DNA from: Myceligenerans crystallogenes
GTDB taxonomy: Bacteria > Actinomycetota > Actinomycetes > Actinomycetales > Cellulomonadaceae
Assembly (NCBI RefSeq): GCF_039529775.1
Contig: NZ_BAAANL010000003.1
Span: 1-64,000, forward strand
Direction of reading: 5' to 3'
Length of the DNA: 64,000 nt
The notes under the pieces were generated by a model that was not told the DNA's origin, made no database searches, and saw nothing but the letters and a program-made list of their open reading frames with translations. Positions 16,018 through 24,871 of the stretch are shown piece by piece. Made by a program: the position numbers and the translations under genes. The first letter of the stretch is position 1. Each line of letters opens with the position of its first letter.

Positions 16018-17684
16018 GCGCCGTCGTCACCGCTCCTCGGGGCGGGCGCACCGCCGCGTCGTCGTCCCGGTCCACGCTCACCGGGACCGGCAGGCTCGTG
16101 CGGTTCATGCTGCGGCGGGACCGCCTGCGGCTGGTGATCTGGACGGCGGTCGTCGTCGCCGTGTACGCCGCGTCGTTCGCGCCCGACGGCGAGTACGAGG
16201 TGCTGCGCGACGACGCCGAGGCGCGGGAGAAACGGGCGCTGGTCCTGAGTGCTCCCGTGATGACCATGCTCGCCGGCCCCGGCTACGGCCTCGACGACTA
16301 CACGATGGGCGCCGCCGTCGCGAACGAGCTGATCCTCTGGCTCGTGCTCACGCTCGCGGTCATGTCGATCCTCCAGGTGGTGCGGCACACACGGTCCGAG
16401 GAGGAGTCGAGCAGGGCCGAGCTCGTGCGGGCCGGTGTCGTCGGACGGCATGCGCCGCCCGTCGCGGCGATGATCGTCGTGACGATCTGGAACGTCGTCA
16501 TCGCCGCGGCGTCCTGGGCGGTGTTCGTGGGCATGGGGCTGCCGGCCCGGGACTCCTTCGCCATGGTCGCCGGGCTGGCGCTCGCGGCGCTCGTGTACGC
16601 GGCGGTGGCGCTCGTGGCGGCGCAGGCGATGGAGAGCGGCGGCGGGGCGATCGGCGTCGCGTTCGCGGTGCTGGGCGGGACGTACTTCGTGCGGACGCTG
16701 GGTGACCTGCAGGAACGGCACGGCGGCGCGCTGTCGTGGTTCTCGCCGATCGCCTGGGTGCAGCAGACGCGGGCGTTCGTCGACCTGCGGTGGTGGCCGC
16801 TCGCGTGGTGCGCCGTGGCTGCCGTGGTGCTGCTCGTCGTGGCCGGGATGCTGGCGTCGCGGCGCGACTTCGGGGCGGGGCTCGTCGCCGTACGCCCCGG
16901 GCGGGCGGGCGCGAGGCCGTTCCTGCGGGGGCCGGTGGCGCTGGCGTGGGTGCGGCAGCGGGCCGGGATGCTCTGGACGGCGTTCGGGCTCGGGGTGTTC
17001 TGGCTGGCCACCGGGACGATCCTGGAGCAGGTGCCGGAGATGGGGGAGGCGCTCGCCGAGAACCCGCTGTACGCCCGGATGATGGCGGGTACCGAGGCCG
17101 AGCAGATCCGGGCGTTCGCGGGGATGATCGGGCTGTTCGCGGCCACGGGCGCCGCGGCCTACGCGATCGTCATGGGGACGCAGGTCAAGGCGGACGAGGA
17201 GACGGGCCGCGCGGAGCTCGTGCTGGCTCGCCCGGTGGGCCGGGTGCGGTGGCTGGCGGCGAACACGCTGGTCACGCTGCTGGGGGCGGTCTTCGTCCTG
17301 GCGGTCGGGATCCTCGCGATGGCGTGGGGTGCGGAGCTGACGGGCCTCGAGGCGGTCGGCCCGGGTGACTTCGCCCGGCTCGGCGTCGCCTACCTGCCGG
17401 CCGTCGCGGTGTACGCCGGGCTGGCCGTCGCCGTCCACGGCTGGGCGCCTCGCGCGACGGGGGTGGTGTGGGCCGTCTTCGGGTGGTCGCTGGCCGTCGG
17501 GATCCTCGCCGACGTGCTCGGCCTGCCGGACCAGGCGCGCGCGCTCTCGCCGTTCTGGTGGGTGTCCGACGTGCTCACCGAGGGCGCCGAGTGGGGCCAC
17601 GTCGCGGGGCTGGCCGGCGTCGCGGCGGTCCTGCTGGTGCTGGGTCTCGCGGGGTTCCGCAGGCGGGACGTGCCGTCCGTGTGA
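16014..17684 (+). CDS. Tetronasin-type ABC exporter permease, internally duplicated
   Basis: A 556-residue permease with about 12 helices made of two similar halves. The landmark repeat is EEESSRAELVRAGVVGR at about 128-144 and DEETGRAELVLARPVGR at about 397-413, each at the end of a comparable helix block. Known tetronasin-resistance permeases (TnrB-like) show the same fusion of two ABC-2 halves. The start ATG overlaps the ATPase stop codon. Function: export of a lipophilic compound, inferred from family. Confidence 0.86.
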   Translation: MSAVVTAPRGGRTAASSSRSTLTGTGRLVRFMLRRDRLRLVIWTAVVVAVYAASFAPDGEYEVLRDDAEAREKRALVLSAPVMTMLAGPGYGLDDYTMGAAVANELILWLVLTLAVMSILQVVRHTRSEEESSRAELVRAGVVGRHAPPVAAMIVVTIWNVVIAAASWAVFVGMGLPARDSFAMVAGLALAALVYAAVALVAAQAMESGGGAIGVAFAVLGGTYFVRTLGDLQERHGGALSWFSPIAWVQQTRAFVDLRWWPLAWCAVAAVVLLVVAGMLASRRDFGAGLVAVRPGRAGARPFLRGPVALAWVRQRAGMLWTAFGLGVFWLATGTILEQVPEMGEALAENPLYARMMAGTEAEQIRAFAGMIGLFAATGAAAYAIVMGTQVKADEETGRAELVLARPVGRVRWLAANTLVTLLGAVFVLAVGILAMAWGAELTGLEAVGPGDFARLGVAYLPAVAVYAGLAVAVHGWAPRATGVVWAVFGWSLAVGILADVLGLPDQARALSPFWWVSDVLTEGAEWGHVAGLAGVAAVLLVLGLAGFRRRDVPSV

Positions 17685-17902
17685 CCGGCCGATGCCCGAC
17701 GGCGGTGGCCGGCTCCCTGCGACGCCCCGGCGGACGCGTGATTCGATGGGACCCACCGTCGTCGGGCATTCGTCCCTTGTCCTGACGGCTGACAGCAGCT
17801 GCGCGGAGACCGTGTGGACACGGAACGGACTTTGCGTGATGTGACCGTTTCGATAGGCTGTTCCGTCCCTTCCGATCATTGGCCAACCCTAGGATTTCCA
17901 TC

Positions 17903-18199
17903 ATGATCTTCAAGGCCGTCGGGGGCGGCCGTCCTTACCCCGACCACGGGCGCACCCGCACCCGGGACTGGGTCGACGTCCCACCCCGGCAGGTCCGGCT
18001 CGACGAGCTCGTGACCACGAAGCGAACGCTGGACCTGGAGACCCTTCTCGCGGAGGACTCCACGTTCTACGGGGATCTGTTCGCGCACGTGGTCGAGTTC
18101 GAGGGCACGCTCTATCTCGAGGACGGACTGCACCGGGCGGTGCGGGCCGCGCTGCAGCAACGGCCTGTTCTGCACGCGCGCGTCCTCACGATCGGATAG
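17903..18199 (+). CDS. Conserved ~98-aa actinobacterial protein upstream of the LytR_C gene
   Basis: Begins MIFKAVGGGRPYPDHG and contains PPRQVRLDELVTTKRTLDLETLLAEDSTFYGDLFAHVV (about 28-66, quoted in parts) and GLHRAVRAALQQRPVLHARVL. I recognise this as a short protein conserved next to LytR_C-domain genes in Micrococcales, sometimes labelled antitoxin-like; no toxin gene is adjacent, so that label is not supported here. ATG at 17903 with AGGA 9 bases upstream; an upstream TTG start is less likely. It precedes the next gene by 10 bp, so the pair is cotranscribed. Confidence 0.7.
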   Translation: MIFKAVGGGRPYPDHGRTRTRDWVDVPPRQVRLDELVTTKRTLDLETLLAEDSTFYGDLFAHVVEFEGTLYLEDGLHRAVRAALQQRPVLHARVLTIG

Positions 18200-18209
18200 G
18201 TTTTCACAC

Positions 18210-18902
18210 GTGACCAACCCCTCCCCAGACTCGTCGTACGACGAGGCGCGCGTCGCACGGCGCAAGCACGAGCACGAGCGTCAGGCCGTGGTCTTCGGCG
18301 TGATCATCGCCTTTCTCGCGGTATGCGGGATCTTCGCGCTGGCGATGTTCACCGGTTCGCTCGTGGGGCCGTTCCAGCGGGAGTTCACCGTGGTGGGCGT
18401 GTCGCAGCAGGAGGAGGTTCCCGCGCCGTGCCTGCCCGAGGTCGAGGGACAGCCCGACGGCGCGCTGCCGCTGCCCTACGCGAACGTGAAGGTCAACGCG
18501 CTGAACGCGTCGACGAGCCAGGGCGTCGCGAAGGCTTTCGAGACCGTTCTCGTCGAGCGCGGATTCACGGTGCTCGAGCTGGGTGACGCGTCCGTCAAGC
18601 TGGAGGCCTCCGAGCTGAGGTTCGGCAAGAAGGGGATCGTGGCCGCGTACACGCTCGCGGCGCAGTTCCCGTCGAGCCGGCTGGTGCTGGACGACCGCAC
18701 GGGGGAGACCGTGGACCTCCTGGTCGGCGAGGAGTTCGACAAGCCGCTCGACGTCGAGGACGTGGAGATCGCCGCGGACGAGCCGCTGACCAACGCCGAG
18801 AACTGCGTGCCGGCGTCGGAGATCACGCCGAAGGAGCGGCTCGAGTTCGACACGGACGTGGCGGAGGAGGCCTCGGGCGAGCCCGAGGTCGCCGAAGGGT
18901 GA
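18210..18902 (+). CDS. LytR C-terminal domain (LytR_C) membrane protein
   Basis: A 230-residue single-pass protein: a basic cytosolic start, one helix (VVFGVIIAFLAVCGIFALAMF, about 29-48, shown in part), then an extracytoplasmic LytR_C domain with KVNALNASTSQGVAKAFETVLVERGF (in pieces, about 91-116). LytR_C domains occur with LytR-CpsA-Psr wall-glycopolymer ligases, but the catalytic LCP domain is absent. The tail is very acidic. GTG start at 18210. A cell-envelope role is inferred. Confidence 0.8.
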   Translation: MTNPSPDSSYDEARVARRKHEHERQAVVFGVIIAFLAVCGIFALAMFTGSLVGPFQREFTVVGVSQQEEVPAPCLPEVEGQPDGALPLPYANVKVNALNASTSQGVAKAFETVLVERGFTVLELGDASVKLEASELRFGKKGIVAAYTLAAQFPSSRLVLDDRTGETVDLLVGEEFDKPLDVEDVEIAADEPLTNAENCVPASEITPKERLEFDTDVAEEASGEPEVAEG

Positions 18903-18959
18903 CCCGGCCCGCGGACGGGGGCGCTTGAGCCTGCCCGCCGGGCCCGCCGGACAACGCAA

Positions 18960-18997
18960 GAGCCCGGGACCGTTGGATCTCCAACGGTCCCGGGCTC
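18960..18997. terminator. Strong hairpin at the chromosomal side of attL
   Basis: GAGCCCGGGACCGTTGG pairs perfectly with 18981-18997 around ATCT (17-bp stem). It ends the LytR_C transcript. It lies 9 bp from attL, and before element insertion would have been the sequence just downstream of tRNA-Ser(GGA) on the minus strand, so it was probably also that tRNA's original terminator. Confidence 0.75.
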
Positions 18998-19005
18998 CGT
19001 CACTG

Positions 19006-19022
19006 CGGCGGAGGATGGGGGA
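19006..19022. repeat. attL core
   Basis: Copy of the 17-bp tRNA-Ser 3' end without the rest of the tRNA. Beyond it the sequence leaves the tRNA (AACTCCCCCAT instead of the T-loop), showing that this is the displaced tRNA end. Confidence 0.85.
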
Positions 19023-19112
19023 AACTCCCCCATATCGCTCTGACCTGCGACGATGTTGAGAAATTTGCGGTGTGACTATTCCGGGACTACTTCGAGCCCG
19101 GTCACAGAGGTC

Positions 19113-19147
19113 GGCCCTGGTAGCGGTTGCCACCGCTGACCAGGGCC
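19113..19147. repeat. Hairpin upstream of the replication-type gene
   Basis: GGCCCTGGTAGCGGT pairs with ACCGCTGACCAGGGCC around TGCC; 15 bp are paired with one bulged G. It lies between attL and the TTG start at 19179. It could be a leader attenuator, an operator, or part of an origin; nothing in the sequence decides. Confidence 0.6.
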
Positions 19148-19178
19148 TGGGCCGGGCACCTTTCACGGAGGTCCCGCC

Positions 19179-20201
19179 TTGTCCCTCAAGCGTACTCGTG
19201 ATGCCCTCGGCGTCGAGGAGCATCTGAACAGGAGAGGTCGTCGCGGCCGGCGTGGCCGTGGCTGGTTCACGGTCGAGGTCGAGCCGGGGAGGTACGCGCG
19301 GGTGCCCGCGTGGCGGTCGCGCGAGACGTTCCTCGCCGCAGTCGACGAGGTGGCGGCGCGTAGCTCGTGGCGTGCGCCGCGGCGGGCGTCGTTCACCAGG
19401 GTGCTCGGAATGCTCGCCGAGGTGGCCGACGGCGCGACCGGGCGGGGCGTGCAGGTCTCGGTGCGGACGATCGCGTCGCGCACGGGGCACTCGCGCGGGA
19501 CCGTGTTCCGGCGGCTTGCCGACGCGCGGCGGGCTGGCCTTCTGGTCGACGTCGCCCGTGGGCGGCACACCTACCGCGGAGAGCGGGCGCGGGCGAGCCT
19601 GGAAGTCGGGCGGCGGGTGCACCGCGTGGCGACCACCAGGGCGCTCACGCACCGGCCCGACGTCGTCGTTGAGACCCCACCCACGCCTTCTGGCGTGGGT
19701 AGTTCCCTTCCGTCCGTAGGACTTACCAAGCGCGCGCGGCGCGCCCGGCCGAGACCGATCGCGGTACAGCGGTTGGCGGCCGGGCTCGTCGCCCGCCGGG
19801 GTATGGCCTGGGCCGACGGCGGGCGGCACATCGGGGCGCTGTGCGGGGTGCTGGAGTCGGTGCTGCCCGACGCCGGGGCGTGGACGTCCCAGGATGTGCT
19901 CGGGGCACTCGAAGGGCGGGTGCGGGCGCGGGGCGGCGTCGAGCTGGGGCGCGACGCACGGGACCGACTCGGCTACCTGCGGCACGCGTTGACCGAGGCG
20001 GTCGCGGCCGGGGCAGTCCCGGCCACTGTGCGGGCTGTTGCTGCCCGTTCCGAACGAGCCGAGGTCCTCGCCCGACGACGGGCGGAGGACGCCGATGTCG
20101 CTGCGCGGCTCGCAGCTACAGATCCTGCGGCCGTAGCGGCGGCACGCGCAAGCATCCGGGCGAGCATCGCGGCGGCGCGGCGGGCCGGGAGGGCAGCATG
20201 A
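19179..20201 (+). CDS. HTH protein, putative replication initiator of the element
   Basis: A 340-residue, Arg-rich basic protein. Residues about 88-112 look like a winged helix (VQVSVRTIASRTGHSRGTVF, continuing RRLADARRAGLL). The C-terminal half is alpha-helical, ending in Ala-rich helices. Its size, HTH and place at the element edge resemble plasmid/AICE-type replication or regulatory proteins of actinobacteria, but no Rep catalytic motif is seen. The TTG start is supported by a perfect GGAGGT 6 bases upstream. It overlaps the next gene (ATGA). A 9-bp stem-loop (19679-19700) inside the gene codes TPPTPSGVGSS, a non-conserved-looking linker. Confidence 0.55.
   Translation: MSLKRTRDALGVEEHLNRRGRRGRRGRGWFTVEVEPGRYARVPAWRSRETFLAAVDEVAARSSWRAPRRASFTRVLGMLAEVADGATGRGVQVSVRTIASRTGHSRGTVFRRLADARRAGLLVDVARGRHTYRGERARASLEVGRRVHRVATTRALTHRPDVVVETPPTPSGVGSSLPSVGLTKRARRARPRPIAVQRLAAGLVARRGMAWADGGRHIGALCGVLESVLPDAGAWTSQDVLGALEGRVRARGGVELGRDARDRLGYLRHALTEAVAAGAVPATVRAVAARSERAEVLARRRAEDADVAARLAATDPAAVAAARASIRASIAAARRAGRAA
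19679..19700. repeat. Stem-loop inside the replication-type gene
   Basis: ACCCACGCC pairs perfectly with GGCGTGGGT around TTCT, flanked by GAGACCCC and AGTTCCC. Such hairpins are common at ends of IS200/IS605-IS1341-type elements; here it reads through in frame. Confidence 0.55.
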
Positions 20202-20563
20202 GCGGGGCAGGCTGGGTTGACGTGCCCCTGTGGGATGCCCTGGGGCACGACGACGGCGATCGGGGCGCGGCGAGACAGCGCCCCATGGGTGCCCCGGCGG
20301 TCACGGATGCGTCGGCCGCTGTCACAGATGCAGTGCGCGTCACGGGTAGCGCACCTGTCACGGATGCTGCATCCGTCACGGACGCCGCACGGTGCCTTGG
20401 CATCGTGCGTGACGAGCGCGGCCGGGTGCGCCAGGTCTGGCGGTGCCTTATGTGTGACGGTGCGTTCGCCGCGCGGGCGGGCGCGAAGACGTGCTCGGCG
20501 CGGTGTCGGCAGGCGCTGCGCCGCGCGCAGATGAAGACCGATGTCACAGATGCGGACCCGTGA
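20198..20563 (+). CDS. Small zinc-ribbon protein with VTDA repeats
   Basis: A 121-residue protein. The middle part repeats V-T-D-A four times between residues 35 and 62, with a fifth copy at the C-terminus. Residues about 83-108 carry a CxxC...CxxxC pattern (CLMCDGAFAARAGAKTCSARC) typical of zinc-ribbon DNA-binding proteins found next to replication genes on actinobacterial plasmids. The ATG overlaps the stop codon of the preceding gene (ATGA), so they are coupled. Specific function unknown; a replication accessory or regulator is inferred. Confidence 0.6.
   Translation: MSGAGWVDVPLWDALGHDDGDRGAARQRPMGAPAVTDASAAVTDAVRVTGSAPVTDAASVTDAARCLGIVRDERGRVRQVWRCLMCDGAFAARAGAKTCSARCRQALRRAQMKTDVTDADP
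20300..20385 (+). repeat. GTCACRGATGC direct repeats (iteron-like)
   Basis: GTCACGGATGC or close variants begin at 20300, 20321, 20339, 20357 and 20375 (spacing 21, 18, 18, 18), with another at 20543. All lie in frame and encode the VTDA repeats. Close spacing next to a replication-type gene also fits iterons. Confidence 0.6.
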
Positions 20564-20711
20564 ACACCAGCGGTCAGATCCGTTGCCGCTCCAGTGCCTT
20601 CTCCAAAGGTCGGCACAGCGACGCCAAGCCCGATGGCCAGCCTGCACCGGATCAACGTGAGGCCCTCCTTCGCACGATGGAATGCATCGACGGGGTCCGA
20701 AAACGGGTGAG

Positions 20712-21821
20712 CTACTGCCTCGCCCATCGGAACGTCTTCAGGAACTCCTGAAACTCGCTCCTGAAAGCTTCCTTGTACTCTTCGACTACGTCGGCGGAAT
20801 CGATATCAGCGAATCGGTCATGGCTGTACAGATTGAGAATCTTCGTCATCAGGGCAGCATCTGGCCCAACCAGCAGGTCACCCCATCCCCCCGTATAGCC
20901 GAGGAAGTTGGCCGTCTTCTCGAGTAGCGCTCGGAACTGATTAAAGTGAACTCGCTCAATCGAATTCGCGGAGATTGCCCCTTGAAGATCATCGATAATC
21001 CCCAGGTGATAACTGAAAGGCGAGTCCCTTGGCTGCCTGGCAAGCGTCCACCCGGCGGCCGGGCCTCGCGCAAGAACGTACGACAGGTTATCCTTCCGGC
21101 GCAGCGAGTTGAACAGAACATTAAAGAAGAGGGCATGGTGGGTAGAGATCACGAATTTCAAGTCCAGCTTTGAAGCTCGCCTGGTGAGTTCCGCCAGCGC
21201 AAGGGCCACTGATACGATGCGCGAATCGTCCATCGACGAGACTGGATCGTCTACTACCGCAAGCGTTAGTTGATCGTAGGCGGCCGTTGAACGCCGATCG
21301 GGACTATCGCTAAGTGTCTCAACCGCTTCGCTCAATACAGAGTAATAGACGCTCCAAACAAATATGCTCTCCTCTGCTCGTGATATCTTGATACCGTCCG
21401 CCGAGTCATCGTCACCCTTGTGTATACCAAAGCTGATATCGCCGCTTTCGAAATCAATCCTTGGTTCAATTCTGTCACTCGTGAAGGATTGGAAGTTGTT
21501 GATGATCGCGCCGTCAAGTCCTTGAGTGACGATACTTTCAAATAGCTCCGACTCCGGATCCATCTTCAGCACGACTCGCTCATTGTCCCAGTTGAATACG
21601 TCCTCGACAAAGGAGTTGTAGAGGGCTACGCCCTCGTGGTCACGCTCCTTAAGGTGCTGAGCCAGCCGAGTCTTACCGATTGTATTCGGAGCATAAATCA
21701 GGGCAGTGCGCGAATCGGCAAGACCCTGCAACACCTCCTCGGCCAAGCTTTCGACTGTTTCATGATGGCTTGCCGTCCTAGATGGTCTCCGTTGCATCAC
21801 ACGCTGTTCTCCCGACTCCAT
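20712..21821 (-). CDS. PrrC/RloC-like AAA ATPase, candidate anticodon nuclease
   Basis: A 369-residue protein with a divergent Walker A (APNTIGKT, residues 44-51) and a Walker B/D-loop LAVVDDPVSSMDD at about 188-200 followed by FVISTHHALF, the arrangement of the SMC/ABC-like ATPase domain of PrrC and RloC. I recognise this family (NSFVEDVFNWDNE, INNFQSFTSD, GEESIFVWSV-like ISRAEESIFVWS) as a regular companion of type I restriction loci. PrrC cleaves tRNA-Lys when phage blocks its restriction partner; the C-terminal nuclease residues cannot be confirmed here. Base composition is clearly lower in GC than the neighbours, indicating recent transfer. It follows hsdR by 8 bp with a GGGAG ribosome site. 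Confidence 0.68.
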   Translation of the reverse strand: MESGEQRVMQRRPSRTASHHETVESLAEEVLQGLADSRTALIYAPNTIGKTRLAQHLKERDHEGVALYNSFVEDVFNWDNERVVLKMDPESELFESIVTQGLDGAIINNFQSFTSDRIEPRIDFESGDISFGIHKGDDDSADGIKISRAEESIFVWSVYYSVLSEAVETLSDSPDRRSTAAYDQLTLAVVDDPVSSMDDSRIVSVALALAELTRRASKLDLKFVISTHHALFFNVLFNSLRRKDNLSYVLARGPAAGWTLARQPRDSPFSYHLGIIDDLQGAISANSIERVHFNQFRALLEKTANFLGYTGGWGDLLVGPDAALMTKILNLYSHDRFADIDSADVVEEYKEAFRSEFQEFLKTFRWARQ

Positions 21822-21829
21822 CCCTCTCC

Positions 21830-24800
21830 CTACATCAGGTCGTAGAACCGGTTGAAGTACGCCGTGAGCCTCTCGATGACGGTCTGCTTCTTGGCCGAGT
21901 GGTTCGAGCCGCGGGAGAACCGTGACACCGGCGGCAGGATCCTCGTGACCGCGGTTCCCGCGGCTCGGATCGCGCCGTCGCGGAATGCCTCCTCGATGAA
22001 CTTCCGTGTCTCGTCGGGCTTGAGCTGCTCCTCGGCGATGATCTGGTTCAGCTCGGCTGTGCGGGCCGCCTGGATGTACCTGCGCCAGTCCTCGGCGACG
22101 TCGTCGTCGATCGTGAGCTTGTCGACGAACTCCTTGATGAGGTCCTTCTTGTTCCGCAGGGAGGGCGACGCGTCGATGGCCCGGTCGATGGCGGCCTTGA
22201 TCTCGCGGTCCTCGACGCCCCCGCGCGCCTCGCGGCGCTTGGCGACAAGCATGAGGATGTAGTCGACGTTAATCTCGACCTGCTTGATCAGCTCGATCTC
22301 GAACACGACGTCGTCGTTGATCGTCTCCTTCTCCGCGGCGTCGACGCGGCGGAACTCGGCGTGCAGGTCCAGGTAGATCGACTGGTAGTCCTGCAGCTCG
22401 CGGGGAGACATCACATCGTTGCCGAGGAACTCGTCGAACGAGACCAGGATGTTCCGCAGCCGCAGGATGGCACCGAACAGCTTGATGAACGTCTTCTGCG
22501 CGGCCTCGCCGACGATCGGCGTCCCGAGCGGGAACTGCTCGCGTAGCTCGGTGACCTTCTCGACGTACTGGCCGTAGTACTCCGCGTACGGCTTGAGCAG
22601 CACGACCCCGCCGGCATCCTTGTCCCCGAACAGGGCCAGGGCGTCGTTGGTCTCCTCCTCCAGGTTCCGGAAGGAGACGATGTTCCCGTACGTCTTGACG
22701 GAGTTCAGGATCCGGTTGGTACGCGAGTACGCCTGGATGAGCCCGTGCGCCCGCACGTCCTTGTCCAGCCACAGCGTGTTCAGGGTGGTTGCGTCGAACC
22801 CGGTGAGGAACATGTTGACCACGATCACGAGGTCCACCTCGCGGTTCTTCAACCGCAGCGACAGGTCCTTGTAGTAGCTCTGGAAGCTGTCCGACGACGT
22901 GTCGAAGTTCATGCCGAACATGTCGTTGTAGTCCTGGATCGCGTGCTCCAGGAAGTCCCGCGATGACGCGTCCAGTTCACCCGGGTCGAAGTCTTCCTCC
23001 CCGAGTAGCCCGGCCTCCATCTCCTCCGCGGACTCGTTGGGAGCATAGGAGTAGATCAGCGCGACTTTGAGCTGTTGAGCTTCGGGCATCCCGACCTGCT
23101 GGACCGTGAACTGGTCGTAGTAGGTCTTCGCCGCCTTGATCGACTCGGTGGCGAAGATCGAGTTGAACCCCGCGACCCGCCGCTTGTCCAGCCGGTACGT
23201 CTCGTTGCGTCGCGTCTTCTGGTCGAAGTGCTCCCGGATGTACCGCACGACGTCGTGTACTCGTCTCGGGTCCAGCAGCGCCTTCTCCCGGTCGATCTTG
23301 GAGACCTGCTTGCTGGCCCCGTTCTGCGGGTCGCGCACCGTGTTGATGTAGTCGATCCGGAACGGCAGCACGTTCTTGTCGTTGATGGCGTCCACGATCG
23401 TGTACGTGTGCAGCTTCTCGCCGAACGCCTGCTCAGTGGTCTTCAACCGCGGGTTGCCGCCCGATCCCGCGTTCTGCGCGAAGATCGGCGTCCCGGTGAA
23501 CCCGAACAGGTGGTACCGCTTGAACGCCCTGGTGATCGCTGTGTGCATCTCGCCGAACTGGGACCGGTGGCACTCGTCGAAGATGATGACCACGCGTCCG
23601 TCGTAGACGGCATGGCCACGGTTCGCCTTGATGAACCCGGACAGCTTCTGGATCGTGGTGATGATGATCCGCGCCGACGGGTCCTCCAGCTGCCGCTTCA
23701 GTACGGCTGTGGACGTGTTCGAGTTCGCCGCGCCCTTCTCGAACCGGTCGTACTCCCGCATGGTCTGGTAGTCGAGGTCCTTGCGGTCCACGACGAACAG
23801 CACCTTCTCCACGTCATGCAGCCGCGTGGCAAGCTGCGCGGCCTTGAACGACGTGAGCGTCTTGCCCGACCCGGTGGTGTGCCACACGTACCCGCCGGCT
23901 GCCGTGGTCCCGAGCTGCTTGAGGTTCTTTGACGTCTCGATCCGGTTCAGGATCCGTTCCGTCGCGGCGATCTGGTAAGGCCGCATCGCCAGCAGCGTCC
24001 GCTCGGCCGTCAGCACGCAGTACCGAGTCAGAATGTTCAGCAGCGTGTGCTTGGCGAAGAACGTTCGCGTGAACCCGACCAGGTCCGCGATCGGCTTGTT
24101 GTTCGCGTCCGCCCACCACGACGTGAACTCGAACGAGTTCGACGTCTTGCGCCCCCGGCCCTGCTTCTTTCCCTGCTCGGCCAGATGCTGGAACCGCGTC
24201 GTGTTCGAGTAGTACTTGGTCAGCGTTCCGTTCGAGATCACGAACAACTGCACGTACTCGAACAGGCCCGACCCCGCCCAGAACGACTCCCGCTGATACC
24301 GATCGATCTGCCGGAACGCCTCCCGGATGTCCACGCCCCGCCGCTTGAGTTCGACGTGCACCATCGGCAGACCGTTCACCAGCACGGTGACGTCATACCG
24401 GTGACGCCGGACCCTGCCCGATGGCGACGCCCCCTCCGCCTCGTATTGGTTGATCACTTGCAGCCGGTTGTTGTGGATGTGGTCCTTGTCGAGCAGGCGG
24501 ATGTTCCTCGTCGACCCGTCGTCCCGTGTCAACAACTGGACCGGGTCCTCCTGCATCCGGGTCGTCTTCTCCACGATGCCGTCCCGCTCACCCGCGATGC
24601 ACTCGGTGAAGAACCGCTTCCACTCCTCGTCGCTGAACACGACATCGTTGAGCGCCTCGAGTTGGGAACGGAGGTTCGCCACCAGATCCTCCTCGGACCT
24701 GATCGACAGATACTCGTACGCCTGCTCACCCAGGAGTCGGATCAACTCGGCCTCGAGATCCGCCTCCGACTGATACCGCGACGCCGACGCCGGATCCGCT

Positions 24801-24871
24801 TCGAACTCCGCGACCACCGTCGACTCCGACGACATCGCGATCGGCACCACTCGAACGGAACTTTCACTCAC
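21830..24871 (-). CDS. hsdR: Type I restriction enzyme R subunit
   Basis: Motor and nuclease subunit of 1013 residues that translocates and cuts unmodified DNA in complex with HsdM and HsdS. The N-terminal nuclease region ends in VHVELKRRGVDIREAF (the E-x-K of a PD-(D/E)XK site). Helicase motifs follow: Walker A HTTGSGKT at about 330, DECHRSQFGEMH at about 432, FGFTGTPIF at about 462, and motif VI in SRTNRI. A helical C-terminal assembly region follows. The GTG start overlaps the hsdS stop codon (GTGA) and the gene ends 8 bp before the PrrC-like gene. Full length for the family. Confidence 0.95.
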   Translation of the reverse strand: MSESSVRVVPIAMSSESTVVAEFEADPASASRYQSEADLEAELIRLLGEQAYEYLSIRSEEDLVANLRSQLEALNDVVFSDEEWKRFFTECIAGERDGIVEKTTRMQEDPVQLLTRDDGSTRNIRLLDKDHIHNNRLQVINQYEAEGASPSGRVRRHRYDVTVLVNGLPMVHVELKRRGVDIREAFRQIDRYQRESFWAGSGLFEYVQLFVISNGTLTKYYSNTTRFQHLAEQGKKQGRGRKTSNSFEFTSWWADANNKPIADLVGFTRTFFAKHTLLNILTRYCVLTAERTLLAMRPYQIAATERILNRIETSKNLKQLGTTAAGGYVWHTTGSGKTLTSFKAAQLATRLHDVEKVLFVVDRKDLDYQTMREYDRFEKGAANSNTSTAVLKRQLEDPSARIIITTIQKLSGFIKANRGHAVYDGRVVIIFDECHRSQFGEMHTAITRAFKRYHLFGFTGTPIFAQNAGSGGNPRLKTTEQAFGEKLHTYTIVDAINDKNVLPFRIDYINTVRDPQNGASKQVSKIDREKALLDPRRVHDVVRYIREHFDQKTRRNETYRLDKRRVAGFNSIFATESIKAAKTYYDQFTVQQVGMPEAQQLKVALIYSYAPNESAEEMEAGLLGEEDFDPGELDASSRDFLEHAIQDYNDMFGMNFDTSSDSFQSYYKDLSLRLKNREVDLVIVVNMFLTGFDATTLNTLWLDKDVRAHGLIQAYSRTNRILNSVKTYGNIVSFRNLEEETNDALALFGDKDAGGVVLLKPYAEYYGQYVEKVTELREQFPLGTPIVGEAAQKTFIKLFGAILRLRNILVSFDEFLGNDVMSPRELQDYQSIYLDLHAEFRRVDAAEKETINDDVVFEIELIKQVEINVDYILMLVAKRREARGGVEDREIKAAIDRAIDASPSLRNKKDLIKEFVDKLTIDDDVAEDWRRYIQAARTAELNQIIAEEQLKPDETRKFIEEAFRDGAIRAAGTAVTRILPPVSRFSRGSNHSAKKQTVIERLTAYFNRFYDLM

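Noticed and set aside
19006..19022. attL as a broken second tRNA-Ser gene
   Set aside because: Only the 3' 14 bases of a tRNA are present; the rest of the cloverleaf is absent and the sequence matches attR exactly.
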